In this document: positions 1-11,790 of the stretch, piece after piece
Layout: each line of letters starts with the position of its first letter
Numbering within the stretch: the first letter of the stretch is position 1
DNA from: Diadema setosum
Lineage: Eukaryota; Echinodermata; Echinoidea; Diadematoida; Diadematidae
DNA: 64,000 nucleotides
Direction: 5' to 3'
NCBI GenBank assembly: GCA_033980235.1
Contig: CM067064.1
Span: 27,591,781 to 27,655,780 of the forward strand
Made by a program: the position numbers and the translations under genes
Notes under the pieces: model-generated
The model's database searches: none
What the model was told of the DNA's origin: nothing
The model's input: only the letters and a program-made list of their open reading frames with translations

Positions 1-3000
1 TATATCCTGAAAAGTTAAAATATCAACACCTTAAATGCAGTTGAGAAGATATAAATATGTGTAGAGTGTGCCAAGATACGAGTATAGGATGCAATCATTT
101 ATCTACTTAATTGTACTGTACCTCCTTGATTCTTTGTTTTTTCATCATCAGAATATCTTAAGTCAGCAAGAATTGATAGATCTTTATATAACTTTCATTC
201 CATGTGTGCAGTGCATTACAATTACATATAATACAATGTATTATAGTTCTTTCTTTCAAGCATGTCTGAGGTACTGAGTAAATTAACCTAATTGAGTAGC
301 TATTACAGTTATTTAAATGTTTCTTGATGATGACCTGTTGAACATGAGCCAAGATTGATGTCTGTGTACATAAGTTTAAGTGGAACATCAATCAAAAGTT
401 GAGAATTTTAGTGAGACTGTATGGTGACAAGGAGTAATGACAAGTTTGTGTGTTCAGAAATTTTATAGAAAAAATTGTGCTAGAAAATGATAATGAAAGT
501 GTTTTTAAGCAGAGACAGACTTTGTGATCATACAACTGCATTGATAAACTGATTTAGACAATTTTCACTGTTGTGCATGTATAAATTTCAACTTTTCTAG
601 ATTATTTCTCAAATGAACAAGGGATTATTACAATACATTTCATGCAAAACTCAAATACAAAGACATATGATATGCTTCATATATTTAATTTGATAGTATT
701 TTGTTATCTATTTTTTTGCCAACAACAGTACCCTATGCCATATAGTTTATATAGCTGTAAATCATCATTCCCTCCGTAATGATTCCATTAGCGTTCTCAC
801 ACCCTAATTAAGTTTTTATGGTCGGTGCTGTGAAGAGTTGTATCAGCTGCAGTGTTCATTGAACTTGTACTTATTTGTCAATTTGCAATTTAGAAGACCT
901 TGATTTGTTTCATGTTTGCTCAGTACTCCATTTGTTTGTCTGTTTTACCATTCTTTGTTTTTGTATGAAAAGATCTAACTATAGCAATACCTTAAAGGTA
1001 CATCTACCTAGAGGATAGTTGTTTTGAATGAGGGCAGTGATCTTTGAACAACAGACCAATTAAGATGGAAACACATGTATTTATAAGCCATTAATGAGAA
1101 ACTTGGGACGACTGCAATCCTTATTGTACAAGAAGGTAATTAATAATGGCTATCTTGGTATCACGTCTGAGGGTTCTTGCATCCTAATATTCATTACTGA
1201 TGCAGGATGACCGCAACTCATGATTATTATTATTATTATTTTTTTTTTTTGGGGGGGGGGTCCCTTAATGTGATCAGTCTCCATAAAGACTAATGTGAAT
1301 GTGAAGAATAAACACACAACAAGAATAGTTTTGGAAGCTGAGTGCATAACATAACATTTTCATTTCACAGACTGTATATTTTGCAACTTTATCAACATTT
1401 TGCCCCCTCTGAATAACACAGTACCTGTGTTATTGAAGCATAAATCACTGACATCAAGCAGACACTGGAACAAAAATTCTTTCTTAAGTGAGATACATTT
1501 ATTAACTCACTTTTGGCATAGAATTAAGGTTTCAAAACAACTTTCAGGGAGATTTGGGGAGTAGATAATCACAAAGCTGGTTTATGGGGTGAGAAACATC
1601 TTTCTGAAAGGCCAAAAAAAAAGTGTGATTGTATACGCATTTGACCCAAAAACAGGTTTTTTGTGGAGATGATAAATGTAAGGTCATTTTGAAATGTGTT
1701 TATAGCTTGGACCTACCCACATCAACCACTGCCAACTACACATCTCTGCTCTTCGGGTCAAACTGTGCACTTGAGCCGTGCATTGACAAGGTCTCCCTCC
1801 TGACTTACAATAGATGATAAATGCAACAACTCGAGAAACACGATCCAAAAAGCCTTCACAAATGCATTTTGATAGTGGGTATTGAAATTATGTGTTTCAA
1901 ACATGGGAAAGATGATAAATGCAGCCATAAGTACTAAGACAAAGTTCTATTCAATTTACATGTAATTCACTTACAGCACCTTAATCTACAGAAGAGTCTC
2001 CTGTAACTTTCTCATGCTCAAAACATGCAAAATGGCATCTTGGCAGGCTTTCTTTAGAAGAGGAGACACAGTACTTCCTACAGCATGCAACAATGACATT
2101 GTGCATTACCACACAATTCATTATATATGGGACTGGACAACTTAATCATAACGACTATAACATTGAAACCTGACTTGTGGAATCAAGGGGAAAGTACATG
2201 TACAAACGTGTATATTCTTTTTTCCCAAAAATGCTACATTTCACTTCTGGGAAACAAAAATACAACAGAGGCAGAGTTAGGGACCTACAGCATTGTGATT
2301 CGAACACATAAAGATGGCTGTGGAGGTTGTACAAGTTCATTTGCCAACACTCTCATGGTTGTCATATTTTCAATACTGAGTACCAGGTTCATGTTTATGC
2401 TGGACCTTGCTACAAAAAAATTATCTCTGCAGTTGTGTCTTGTTTCACTGCTTTCATTCAAAGCAACTATCTTGGATGATAATCTCACCTTTTATTTTGA
2501 TACATTTACTGTTTTTGTTTAATGAGAAAGCACCAATATGTATTATTGTAGCACAGTTTTGTCTTTCAGAATAGAATTGATAGTTTCATTGTATTCAATC
2601 TGTGATACTGTATATGTGAAATTGTTCTATAATAGGTGGAGACCTATGTGCTCTTTTAATAAATATGTTTTGATAGCATTGATTTTGTGTTAGTTAAAAG
2701 TGTTATAGTACAGAGTAAAATAGTGTGTGGGTGAAGTGTTGAATTTGCAGATCTATGTTTGTGATTGGATTGGAAGAAGCAAAAATTGTTAACGCTTGCC
2801 TTGTCTGTGTGAAATGACTTGTAGAGTTTTAAAAGCACATTGATTCTATACATATATTGTAGGAGTGCCAACATGTGTCATGTTTGCCCTGTACATAGAA
2901 GTACTGTAATCATATTCTTATGGCATGTAACATTATTTGTCCATATTGTGGTACTGTACATAGAAGAGTTTAGCATCTGTCAGTGGGTAGTATATTTTGT

Positions 3001-3156
3001 GGAGCACAGTACATGTTTAAGGCAGATATAACTTGGTTCTTTCCCAGTACACTGTATTCAATACAAAAGTGCTATACACATAGTTATGTATAAAGTGCTG
3101 AAAGAAATTTCCGAGACACAGCACAGTCTTACCCATACACAATGTTTGTATTCTTA
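1..3156. other. No supported gene; AT-rich noncoding
   Basis: I find no exon pair with matching splice phases and no recognisable protein here. The longest open frame (2127-2522, plus) has no family resemblance and biased AT-rich codons. An AATAAA lies at 2658-2663 but there is no coding sequence upstream to attach it to. A poly-T/poly-G run sits at about 1239-1260. The region could hold UTR or intron sequence of a gene outside the window; that cannot be decided from sequence alone. Confidence 0.5.
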
Positions 3157-3338
3157 CTGTAAAGGTGGAAATTTTCGTGGTTTTGAAATTCTCGCGCATT
3201 TCGCGCAACCAGAAAAAAAGCATGCAAATATTTTTGCATGCCATATGTTACTTGGTCTTGTTTCCGCAGAATTAAAAACGCACGAAACTCATCTTACAGC
3301 ACAAAAAATAAGTCATGCAAAGATATCCAATTTTACAG
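3157..3338. mobile_element. TA-flanked CTGTAAA...TTTACAG MITE
   Basis: The element begins CTGTAAAGGTGG and ends CCAATTTTACAG, with a TA dinucleotide on each side (3155-3156 and 3339-3340). It is 182 bp, has no coding capacity, and contains TTTTCG and CGCG patches typical of this class of short inverted-repeat elements in marine invertebrates. Related termini occur at 27717-27901 in this window. A TA duplication points to a Tc1/mariner/pogo-type transposase acting in trans. Confidence 0.6.
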
Positions 3339-4708
3339 TAGAAGTACAAGTGTACATCATGTGCTGTAATCCTGGCAGTATTTTGTGCAATCTTGAGAAC
3401 ATCTCGTAAAAGAGACAAAAATAAATCATCAACAGAAGATTTTCACCTCAAACATCTCTGTACCATCTTTACTGTGATTCATTGATGGGAATGTATGCAG
3501 TTGTGTAGCCGACTCTAGAGAAGTCAATGGCACAACATTTTGAGAAAAATTGCAAATTTTCTACATTTTAGTTAATACTGGATGATATTCTTCCATGTTA
3601 TGAGCAATCAAATACATACCCTGGAAGTACAGTACTTGCAGTCACCAGTGGAAGATTTTCCATGCTGTCAATTAACCAACATGCATACACACCAGAAGAA
3701 ATATGAAGTTAACCTTGTTGCAACGTGGATTATACTGTACTACTCACCTTTCATGGCCTGGGTAAGAACAGATTTTATGATTATAAATACAACAATTTAC
3801 CTTGATGTCAACCTAGCTTTGGTCTGCATATGAACTTCACATCTCAAGGGAAATGTTTTCACAAGAGACTTAATAAATGGACTAATGCTTGCCATTCATT
3901 CCTGGTTTCATCAACATTTGTACTGATTGCATTGTTGTCTTTATTTTTTGTCTCTGTGTTCATTTACCTTATAAACTCATTGTGCACCACAGTGTAAACG
4001 CTCTGTGTGCCACATTATTCTGAGACTGCAACATAGTCATGCTCTGGGAAAGCATTTTGTTTTTCAAATTTATGTAACTTCTATAGATTTCTGTTACCCT
4101 GTACATGATTGTAATGAGCAAAAAGTTCTAAAGAGAGAAAATGCCAATCTTTGCTTTAATGTAAATTATATGACACATCTCTATAATTGTCATCCTTTCA
4201 AATGAAAGAGGCGTGACGACTTTCACACAAAACGGTGACAGAGTCTTAAATTTACTCACATATCCAGTATGGAACACCACTTGATTAGCAATCACCACAT
4301 AGAACGCAAGCTACACGTGACAGGAATGAAATCTTAAGAAGCGCTTTCACTGTACTTGGGTGGTGTGTGCAATGGAGCAGAATATGCGAACATGATGCGC
4401 CATCGACTGAGACGGGCATGCGAGCAGGGCACATAAAGAGTAATATATACAGTACAAATTCAGTACTTTGTATAACATGTTCTGACCCCCCCCCCCCCCC
4501 TGAAAAATTATAAACGGTTATAAACAGTTGATCAGCAATGGTAATCATTCATGAGTTCTGAATGGAAAATGTTATATTATCACATTTTGTTTTGTTATAT
4601 CATCACTTATATTACATAACATGAAGATATTACCGGTATGTATGATATGAATTAACTAACTGTAAAATATAATACTGTTTCCATAACTTCAGTTGATGAT
4701 TTATAATA

Positions 4709-5120
4709 CAGTGCACTCCCGTTATAACGAACACGGTTATAACGAAATTTCGTTATAATGAAGTAAATCTTCTGGTCCCAAAATTATCACCATTAAAGTC
4801 TATGGTAAAAAATTCGCTTATAACGAACACGGTTAAAGCGAAATTTCCGCTATAACGAAAGTCTTTTCCGAGCGCCACAGACAAAGAAAAACAAAAGAAA
4901 TGTGCTCCGTTATAACGAAATGCGAATTGCTTTCGAAAATACCTAGCGGAACAAGCATTTATAGCGTCTCTGCATGGGTGAACGCTTCACACCACTGTGT
5001 GTTCGCTCTTTGTGTCACGCACAGTTTCTGAGGGGAACTTGCGTTTATTATTGTGATACAGTTATCCCACACATTTCACATAGCTTTCCGGTGTACGATG
5101 AGTATTCAGCAAACAGAACA

Positions 5121-5160
<40 letters not shown>

Positions 5161-5278
5161 GTGGTTTCCTTGTTTTCGTTATACAATGTATATTGTATTT
5201 GTTCGGTTATAACGAAATTTCGTTATAATGTAAGAAAACTGCCGGTCCCGAGCATTTCGTTATAACGGGAGTGCACTG
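4709..5278. mobile_element. Pogo-like MITE copy 1 (GTTATAACGAA type)
   Basis: The termini CAGTGCACTCCCGTTATAAC and its inverse at the right end are near perfect, with TA target duplications at 4707-4708 and 5279-5280. GTTATAACGAAATTTCGTTA blocks repeat inside each arm. The element is 570 bp, longer than its three relatives here (about 185 bp), because the middle holds extra sequence including an uninterrupted (TA)n run near 5122-5158. No transposase frame is present. CAG-first termini with a TA duplication fit the pogo/Tigger branch of Tc1/mariner; that family assignment is inference. Confidence 0.75.
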
Positions 5279-5800
5279 TACTTACCCTACTGTTTTGTTC
5301 CTAGGTGAAAGAGAGCACATGATTTTGACGAAAACAAATTGTGCAAATTTCAAGATGCAGAACATCTTGATACTGATCTTGATTTGGATATGATTTTTAT
5401 TTTCTGTTTTGCATTGACATATACAATTAATTTAGTTATCACTTTATCTAGTCACTGAAATGAACAGGTGGAACTCACTTATTGGTTAATCATAAAAAGG
5501 TGATCAGTACAGGTAATCATTCATAACTTCTGAAAGGGAAATCAAATGTTACAACATTTTTGTTTTGTCTTTACTCATCACATTAAATAATAGGACATAA
5601 TGCATACATTTGCATCATTTATGAAATGCATAATTATTCTATAATATCTAAATTAGCAGAGCTTGTTTAATTATTCTATAATATTTAAATTAGTAGAGCT
5701 TGTTTATCAATTTTTGGTCATTCAAGTTTGCTTTGGATCAGTCTATGATGAGATCTGCGAGAAATAAATTACAACTAGAAATGTCGCTATGGCGACTGGT

Positions 5801-6924
5801 ATGCCTCCGCCATAATGCATGATTCTCCTAATAGGTCTAGATAGTACATGTGGACAATGTGTGATTCATTTTCACAAAATTGGCAAAATATTAAAATGAC
5901 AAGTTTGTCACAAATGTGTTGAATGTTCACCTTCCTTGACCTAGGTTTAATTGGATGAATAGGAGAGCATGTATTTGGGGATTTAAGGACTTTAACTTGA
6001 CTTTGACCCATTCATACATTTATGCATTGAGTAATTTTCAAGGTACCGGTATGGAGAAAAAGTGCAATTTCTGTATTGAATAGTAAATTGTTACCATTTT
6101 AATCTGGCCTTTGACCCTAAAATTCATAAGATAATCACTTTCAGGTAGAACATGCATATATATGTAGTAAGTTTCAAGATAACTTGAGCCACTTCCGAGA
6201 TATGGAGGAAAAAGTTAGTTCGGCACTTTCACTTGATCTTTGACCTTTTGACCTTTGAGGCAAAAAAAAAAAGAACAAGAAAAAAAAAAACTTTCCAGAG
6301 AATTTCTATTGGGTTACACATGCATACACCAAGTGTAAAAAAAAAAAAATAATCCTGCTGGCATTGCATAAACATGAGAGAAATAGTAAAATTTTGAAGT
6401 GTTGCACTTGACCTTTGACCCCTGACCTTTGACCCCATGAACCCTACATTCTCTAGATAATCACTGCCAGTCAGTACATGTATATACTATGTTCCATGAA
6501 GATACCTTGAACAATTTTCCAAGGTACAGAGAAAAAAAAAAGAAGTTTTAATGTTTTACTTGACCTTCTGACCTTTGACTTCATGACCCAAACTTTCACC
6601 AGAGAATCTTAATTGGGTAATACATGTATACACTAAGTTTCAAGAAAATATCTTCAGGCATTGCATAGATATGGTGGAAATAGTGAAATTGTATGTATTT
6701 GACCTTGACTTTTTGACCTTTGACCTTCAGCAAGTGCACCCAAAAGTTGATAGGCACAACTTCACCCCCTTATACACATACATGCCAAGTTTCATTAGGA
6801 TACCTCAACAGGTTTTGATAGTTACCTCGCCCACAAAATTCATTACGGACAGACGGACGGAAGGACGGACGGACGGACAATCCGAAAACATAATGCCTCC
6901 GGCACCATTTCGTGGCGGAGGCAT
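5801..6924. mobile_element. Non-autonomous TIR element with TGACCTTTGACC repeats
   Basis: A perfect 12-bp terminal inverted repeat, ATGCCTCCGCCA at 5801-5812 and TGGCGGAGGCAT at 6913-6924, bounds 1.1 kb without coding capacity. Inside are diverged repeats of roughly 150-180 bp, each with 'cacttgacctttgacc', 'gtaatacatgtatacactaagttt' style phrases and TGACCTTTGACC cores (about 6237-6260, 6409-6438, 6558-6578, 6699-6728). A GGAC microsatellite (about 6847-6879) sits just inside the right terminus. It lies downstream of the LRRC14-like gene. Three other elements in this window share the layout. Confidence 0.7.
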
Positions 6925-7380
6925 AAAAATACAGTGAATCATATTTGTCTATATACAACTGTATGTGTAGTTAATTCGTGATATGCATATTCATTATTAA
7001 CTAAATTGCATCAGTGTATCACATAATTTTAACATAATTATGAAATAATATAATTTTGCAATGAACACCTTCTTTTATAACAACCTTGAACTGGGATTTC
7101 CAGACTTAAATGGACACCTGTATATAAAAGTAAGTAATTTACTTGTACACTTGCTTGTTTTAAAAAAAAAAACAACAACACACACACACACACAAACAAA
7201 CAAAAAATATGTTACTACTCCATAATGCACTTGCTCTGCACAGGGCCCCATTTTGTCAAAAGATAAAATTGATTGTAAATCTCCTCACCACACAGGCTGC
7301 CATAGACTTACAGTGGAAATCAACTATACAGTATAATCAATTTTAACTCTTCATAAAAACAGGGTCCTGGACAGTTTCCC

Positions 7381-7473
7381 TTAACCCGTTAGGGACGAGT
7401 CCCGAGTATACTCGGTCAGGTGTCTATGGGAAATGCGTGTTGTAGCAAAATCAGTCCGTCCTCAATGGGTTAA
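7381..7473. mobile_element. Short ~93-bp inverted-repeat element, copy A
   Basis: The sequence runs from TTAACCCGTTAGGGACGAGT to TCCTCAATGGGTTAA. A second copy in the opposite orientation lies at 57085-57176 and shares the inner phrases for a 'CGAGTATACTC' palindrome and 'tgtctatggga'. It is too short to code. It lies just 3' of the LRRC14-like stop codon and may be part of its 3' UTR. Confidence 0.6.
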
Positions 7474-7722
7474 CATAATGTATTAAGTTTGTAACAGTGA
7501 AATACATAAGAGTAACAACATCCCTTCCACACCCTTCAGAAAAATGTAAAAATCTTATCATAACATTTCAAATCATGAGCATAGTGTGTATTTCATACAC
7601 TGAAATACATTTCCTTTTAAATCTACTATGCTGAGCTGATCAGCATCTATTTCAGTTGAATATAACAGTCTGTGCTTGCTACCAACTTGAAGGCTATTTT
7701 CGGAGTATAACCTGAAAAATCA

Positions 7723-8586
7723 TCACGAGATAGGGAAGTGGAACTCCTGGGCTCCAAGAAAGTCCTCCTCATATATGATGACAGTCATGAACCTACTTCC
7801 CTCATTCAGGTAGCTGGGATTGACTGCTGCCCTTTTTGTCCAGCAAGTGAGAGTGAACCACTCTATTGCTGTTGACTTTGAATGAGGCTGCAGCACTTCT
7901 GAAAACGTGCGGCCCTTCATCCCTTCCCACGTTTCACCTTTACCCTCCAGGGGGAACGACAGACGTAGGGCGGCCATTGATGGACATTTGACAAAAGACA
8001 AGACTATGTCAACCTGCTCTACCACTGTCAGGTGGTTGCCTTGGAGCTCTAAAGATTTCAACCTCAAAAATGACGGCCCCAATTTGACCAGGCCACAGAG
8101 GACATCAGTTTGTGTAGCACCCTGACAAACATTGGTCAGATCTAGCTCAACCAGAGAGCCAGATGCCCTACAGAGCAACTGTTCAACAAAGCCCCAGTTG
8201 CGGCCAACAGCAAAATTTCCCCCCAACAAGAGATGTTGCAAGTGCTCGGAATGAGGGGAGTGGGCGAGGTAGTGAAGATCCTCCAAAGTCAGCATACAGT
8301 TACTGACGTCCAAGAGCAGCAAGGGTTGCTGTATTCGGCTGATGATTTCTGGGATACTTCGCGACAGCCGGTTACCCGCAAGGCCAAGGCAGCACAATGA
8401 AGGAAGCCCTTGGAGTAGTGTTCCTAGAGTCTTGATGGCAGAGGAAGCATAGGGACTTCTGACATCAATTCTGTTGTACTTCAGGCATAGTCTAGTCAGC
8501 AGGCTGTAGTTCTGCACAGGACGCAACACTCCCTCAAGATTTGAATTTCCAATGCCGTTGTAGTCCATAAGCAATGCAGTTGTGCC
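7723..8586 (-). CDS. LRRC14: LRRC14-like exon 5 (LRR core and stop)
   Basis: The acceptor TTCTTTTAG|GGCACA opens in phase 0 and the frame runs 287 codons to TGA at 7723-7725. It contains about six leucine-rich repeats (for example LCCLGLAGNRLSRSIPE, LLLLDVSNCMLTLEDLHYLA, LKSLELQGNHL) and the family C-terminal tail. Confidence 0.9.
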   Translation of the reverse strand, partial: GTTALLMDYNGIGNSNLEGVLRPVQNYSLLTRLCLKYNRIDVRSPYASSAIKTLGTLLQGLPSLCCLGLAGNRLSRSIPEIISRIQQPLLLLDVSNCMLTLEDLHYLAHSPHSEHLQHLLLGGNFAVGRNWGFVEQLLCRASGSLVELDLTNVCQGATQTDVLCGLVKLGPSFLRLKSLELQGNHLTVVEQVDIVLSFVKCPSMAALRLSFPLEGKGETWEGMKGRTFSEVLQPHSKSTAIEWFTLTCWTKRAAVNPSYLNEGSRFMTVIIYEEDFLGAQEFHFPIS

Positions 8587-11109
8587 CTAAAAGAAAGTTA
8601 TAACATATCTGTTAACAAAATGAAACACATTGTGAAGCATACATAAGTATCTTTCACCTATTTTTGAACAAAAAATGTTAAAACGCATTTGCGTTTCACA
8701 TAACAACAGAGTCTATTAACACAAGAAATATTGAAATTCATTCAAAGTTGACCTAGGAATTATTACTGCATGATACACTGTACTCTTCTTTAGTCAGATA
8801 GCCAAATTATGATCACCTCCCTATATGATACACAGCCTAAGTTTATCTTCCTAGTATGCTATAGCTTTGCATAGGAGCTGCAACAAGGAATTACTTCATC
8901 AAGTATCAAGTACCTCTCTCTGGTCCAACTGGAGAACTTCTATCAGCTTATCAGCAGAGGCATAGCGCACACAAAATTCTTTGCTCCTGACAATAATTCT
9001 GGCCGCCAACAGTTCACGGTGCAACTGTAGGTGGCGCTCAATATCTGCTCCCTCGACACAAAGGTTCATGGTGATCCTGAGTTCACTAAAATCTTAAGAG
9101 AAAAAGACAAAAATATGGTGTTAGGACAACTGCCTCAGGGTAGCAGCCAAAAAATGCCAATTTATCTAAAGACAAAGTCCTCACATATGTTACAAAACCT
9201 ATGTACATTTTCTATGCAAACACCAGAAAATACATTATAAAATTATATGAAATAATGTCACAATCACAACAACAGATATATAAAATAACCTGATGGCTAG
9301 TAACATTTTCAAGAAATAAGACAGATCAAATTTTAATATTAGAATTATAAACATGTAATAGCTTTTATATACTAGTAAGTAGATATTATCTTCAAAATTC
9401 TTCTGCATGCCTATGCCCGACATCTTTGTTGGTGAACTGACATGACTATGTACAAAGCAAATTTTTTGTAATTTTGTGAATATTGTTTCCATGATTCTTG
9501 CAGATCTATTGTAACCAGCACATGTGGGAATCCATAATCAAGCGTTCAACCAAACCTTGCAACAGCTCCTCTGAAAAACAAACAAACAAACAAACAAAAT
9601 CTACTCACGGGAAAGATATAAAGGAGCAGAACATACCCTTGCATGTCTGTGACTGATGCATGTACACAGTCTTTTTCTGCTTCTTTCTCACTGGCGACGT
9701 TTCCCCAACTCGTCCTTTCAGAAGATTTCTTAAGAACTGCTCCCTTGATTCACTAGCTAACGGGCAAATGAGACAATAATATAAGAGTAATTGAAGCAAG
9801 AAAAATGAAGGAAATAAAAACTATGAACATAGATACATTCATAATATACACACATATATGTGTGTAGTGTGTGTGTGTGTGTGACAGAGAGAGCGTGTCT
9901 GTGTGTATGCTCTTACAGTAGTACCAGTTAATGGAAGTGTGACATACAATGTAGTTCTGAAATATTAATTTTCTATGATAATTACAATAAACTAAGAATA
10001 TTTCCGAGATTTTGGGGGGAGTTCTGTGTGGCTGGAAATAAACGTGAATTTTCATTGAGGACTTTCATCGGGATTTCTTTATATTTGATATAAAGTACAT
10101 ATTGGAAAGAGGCAAGTTTAAGCATAGTTGTTCATCAGAAATAAGTACGTGAAATGGCTTCTTCCTGTGTGCTGTACTTGTATGTCACATTTTTACTATT
10201 GAGAAATAACATTTTTCAAAGTTTATGATCTATTTATGCAGTGGCAGATGCAGTGGCAGATCCAGGGGGTGGGCGTACCGGGCATGCCCCCTTTTTTGTT
10301 AAAATAAAAGAAATATAAAGAAAAAAAAATCAATGCGGGCACATGCCCCCCCCCCCCCCTTTTTCCAGAATTCCTGGATCTGCCCGTTATGAGATCTTCA
10401 CACTCTACAAAATCTTTCCTATGACCAATTACAGAAGAAATGAAAGTTCAACTTCAATCCCACTCAGTAATAATGAAACTAGAATTTGTATTGGTGGAAT
10501 ATGATGGAAACACTCTTTATAGTGCCATTATTTGTGCCAAAAAGTTGAGCTGATATTTAGGCAGATGCACCAAGATTTGAACATGATTAGCAATGACTCA
10601 AATTACAGAGACTCCACTTACAAAGATTAAGACAAGATATGTCAACATCTTGAATTCTGTTCTCCTTGCTCCCAATTGCCATGGCAACAGTCACAGCGAT
10701 CTGGTTGTGGCATTCTTCCAGACTCTTGGTCGTTGCCAACCTTGAACAGAATGATATTGGAGAAAATATTCAAAACTTGATAAAAGAAAAAAAAAATAGT
10801 AGACTTCAGTAGTTTTCTTGATATAAATTTCATTACAGAGGTAACATTTAGCAAATGTGTTTGTGCAGGGCTATATAGTGCATGAAAAAAAAAAAAGTAT
10901 TTCTACTCTATGGTCTCACCATTGTCCATGAAAGACTCAGTTTAGTATGCATTTTTGTAGACAACATGATGTACGAATGGTTGATTAAAGTGATTTTGTT
11001 GACTTTGCACAAAATATTACTTGACCTCGCTCTGTTTCCAGGAACTGCCACAGACACATACACACACTCACACACATACATGAACAAGAACAACACGGAC
11101 AAACTCCCA

Positions 11110-11148
<39 letters not shown>

Positions 11149-11584
11149 GATATCTGTACATTGTATTTTGCATTGTCACATTTGATATTGGCATTAATTA
11201 GTATGATGCAATACATAGCGTTAATACATGTAGTTAGTGATATTAAGCGTTTGAAAAGAAATATTTCTCGTACCAGCTACTACCCTGAAGACATTTCAAG
11301 TTGATCGTTGTGTATGGCCAAGAAGACACTATGGCCTTGGTGGCTACGCAGAGCCCCGTTGCTAAACTAGCTGAGAGCAGAGATGAGTAGAGTGTGTAGG
11401 GGACAACTCTCAGTGCTTCCAGTGTCAAGTTTAGATTGCTTGCTATTCGAATGCTGGCAATATCGAGGAGAGACTCGGGCCCAGGGTAATGAGAGCCGAG
11501 GCCATCAAGGGCCACACTGCCATTGACATGCAGTGGACGGAGCTCCTTGCTGTGGTCTATGAAGAGGGAATTTGCCGTCATCAT
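7723..11584 (-). CDS. LRRC14: LRRC14/LRRC14B-like leucine-rich repeat protein (5 exons)
   Basis: Joined minus-strand exons 11584-11274, 10740-10622, 9756-9637, 9092-8914 and 8586-7723 give 1593 bp, about 530 aa; human LRRC14 and LRRC14B are about 490-515 aa. The ATG at 11584 follows an in-frame stop. Residues 65-100 match the family N-terminus (an 'ATKAIVSSWPY' block like the vertebrate 'LRELVHTWPF'). The last exon holds the repeats, including a segment like vertebrate 'EDLRFLARSPHAAHLKKLDLSGN', and ends in the family 'Y-EEDF' type tail. Proteins of this PRAME-related family form a curved LRR solenoid; some act as CUL2 substrate receptors, and human LRRC14 is reported to restrain IKK-beta/NF-kB. 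Those roles are family knowledge. The first ~60 residues look lineage-specific. The exon 1 donor is the weak point. LRRC14 and LRRC14B cannot be told apart here. Confidence 0.85.
8914..9092 (-). CDS. LRRC14: LRRC14-like exon 4
   Basis: The pyrimidine-rich acceptor TTTTTCTCTTAAG|ATTTTAG and donor AGAGAG|GTACTT bound 179 bp. It reads DFSELRITMNLCVEGADIER..., matching the 'VEVRVDLRVNRASY' strand of vertebrate LRRC14, and ends in phase 0. Confidence 0.85.
9637..9756 (-). CDS. LRRC14: LRRC14-like exon 3
   Basis: Acceptor TGCCCGTTAG|CTAGTG and donor TGCAAGG|GTATGT bound 120 bp in phase 1-1. It reads SESREQFLRNLLKGRVGETS..., a basic, low-complexity linker before the first strand of the LRR part. 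Confidence 0.8.
10255..10384. mobile_element. ~130-bp GGCAGATCCAGG inverted-repeat element
   Basis: GGCAGATCCAGG at 10255-10266 and CCTGGATCTGCC at 10373-10384 are perfect inverted repeats. Between them are poly-C/poly-T stretches and two 'catgccccc' blocks. It lies in LRRC14-like intron 2. Sequences with 'gatccaggaattccg' ends at about 12968-12985 and 42566-42583 look related. Confidence 0.6.
10622..10740 (-). CDS. LRRC14: LRRC14-like exon 2
   Basis: The acceptor TGTTCAAG|GTTGG and donor AATCTTT|GTAAGTGG bound 119 bp. In the phase set by the downstream exons it reads ...SLEECHNQIAVTVAMAIG..., like the helical 'STESMQAVILGL' segment of vertebrate LRRC14. It ends in phase 1, matching exon 3. 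Confidence 0.8.
11113..11145. repeat. (CA)n microsatellite
   Basis: An uninterrupted CA dinucleotide run in intron 1 of the LRRC14-like gene; a shorter CA-rich tract lies at 11053-11081. Confidence 0.9.
11274..11584 (-). CDS. LRRC14: LRRC14-like exon 1 (start codon)
   Basis: It starts at the first of two adjacent ATG codons, preceded by an in-frame TAG. Residues 1-60 are not recognisable; the end matches the family N-terminal helix region. The donor at 11273 (AGCTG|GTACGA) is chosen because it gives phase 2, which exon 2 needs. A stronger-looking donor at 11290 (CTTCAGG|GTAGTA) gives phase 1 and would hit a stop in exon 2 unless a small extra exon exists. Confidence 0.7.
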
Positions 11585-11790
11585 CTATTGATAAGTCGCA
11601 GTCCGTAATCACGACTTGAGTCTCGAGTCCCGTGGTGTCCGAGCTCGAGCTCTCTTGATAACAGGGTCAGAAAAGGCAGCGAGGGGCCTAGGCTACGCTA
11701 CGGCTTGGCTTCGTTGGCTTGCGCGGCGCTGCCGTCCCGATCCGAAGCGGGCTGACACATGCAGAACGTACGACCTGTGCCGGGCAGAAA
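11585..11790 (-). promoter_or_regulatory. CpG-rich putative 5' UTR/promoter of the LRRC14-like gene
   Basis: Immediately upstream of the start codon the base composition changes from AT-rich to a CpG-containing, GC-rich block (several CG steps between 11615 and 11765). This is unlike the flanking introns. I see no TATA box that I would trust. The role is inferred from position and composition only. Confidence 0.35.

Noticed and set aside
2127..2522. 131-codon plus-strand open frame
   Set aside because: No start context, no family resemblance, AT-driven codon use, and no flanking splice sites in phase with another exon.
10882..11304. 140-codon plus-strand frame opposite LRRC14-like intron 1/exon 1
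   Set aside because: It depends on the (CA)n microsatellite and on antisense of exon 1.
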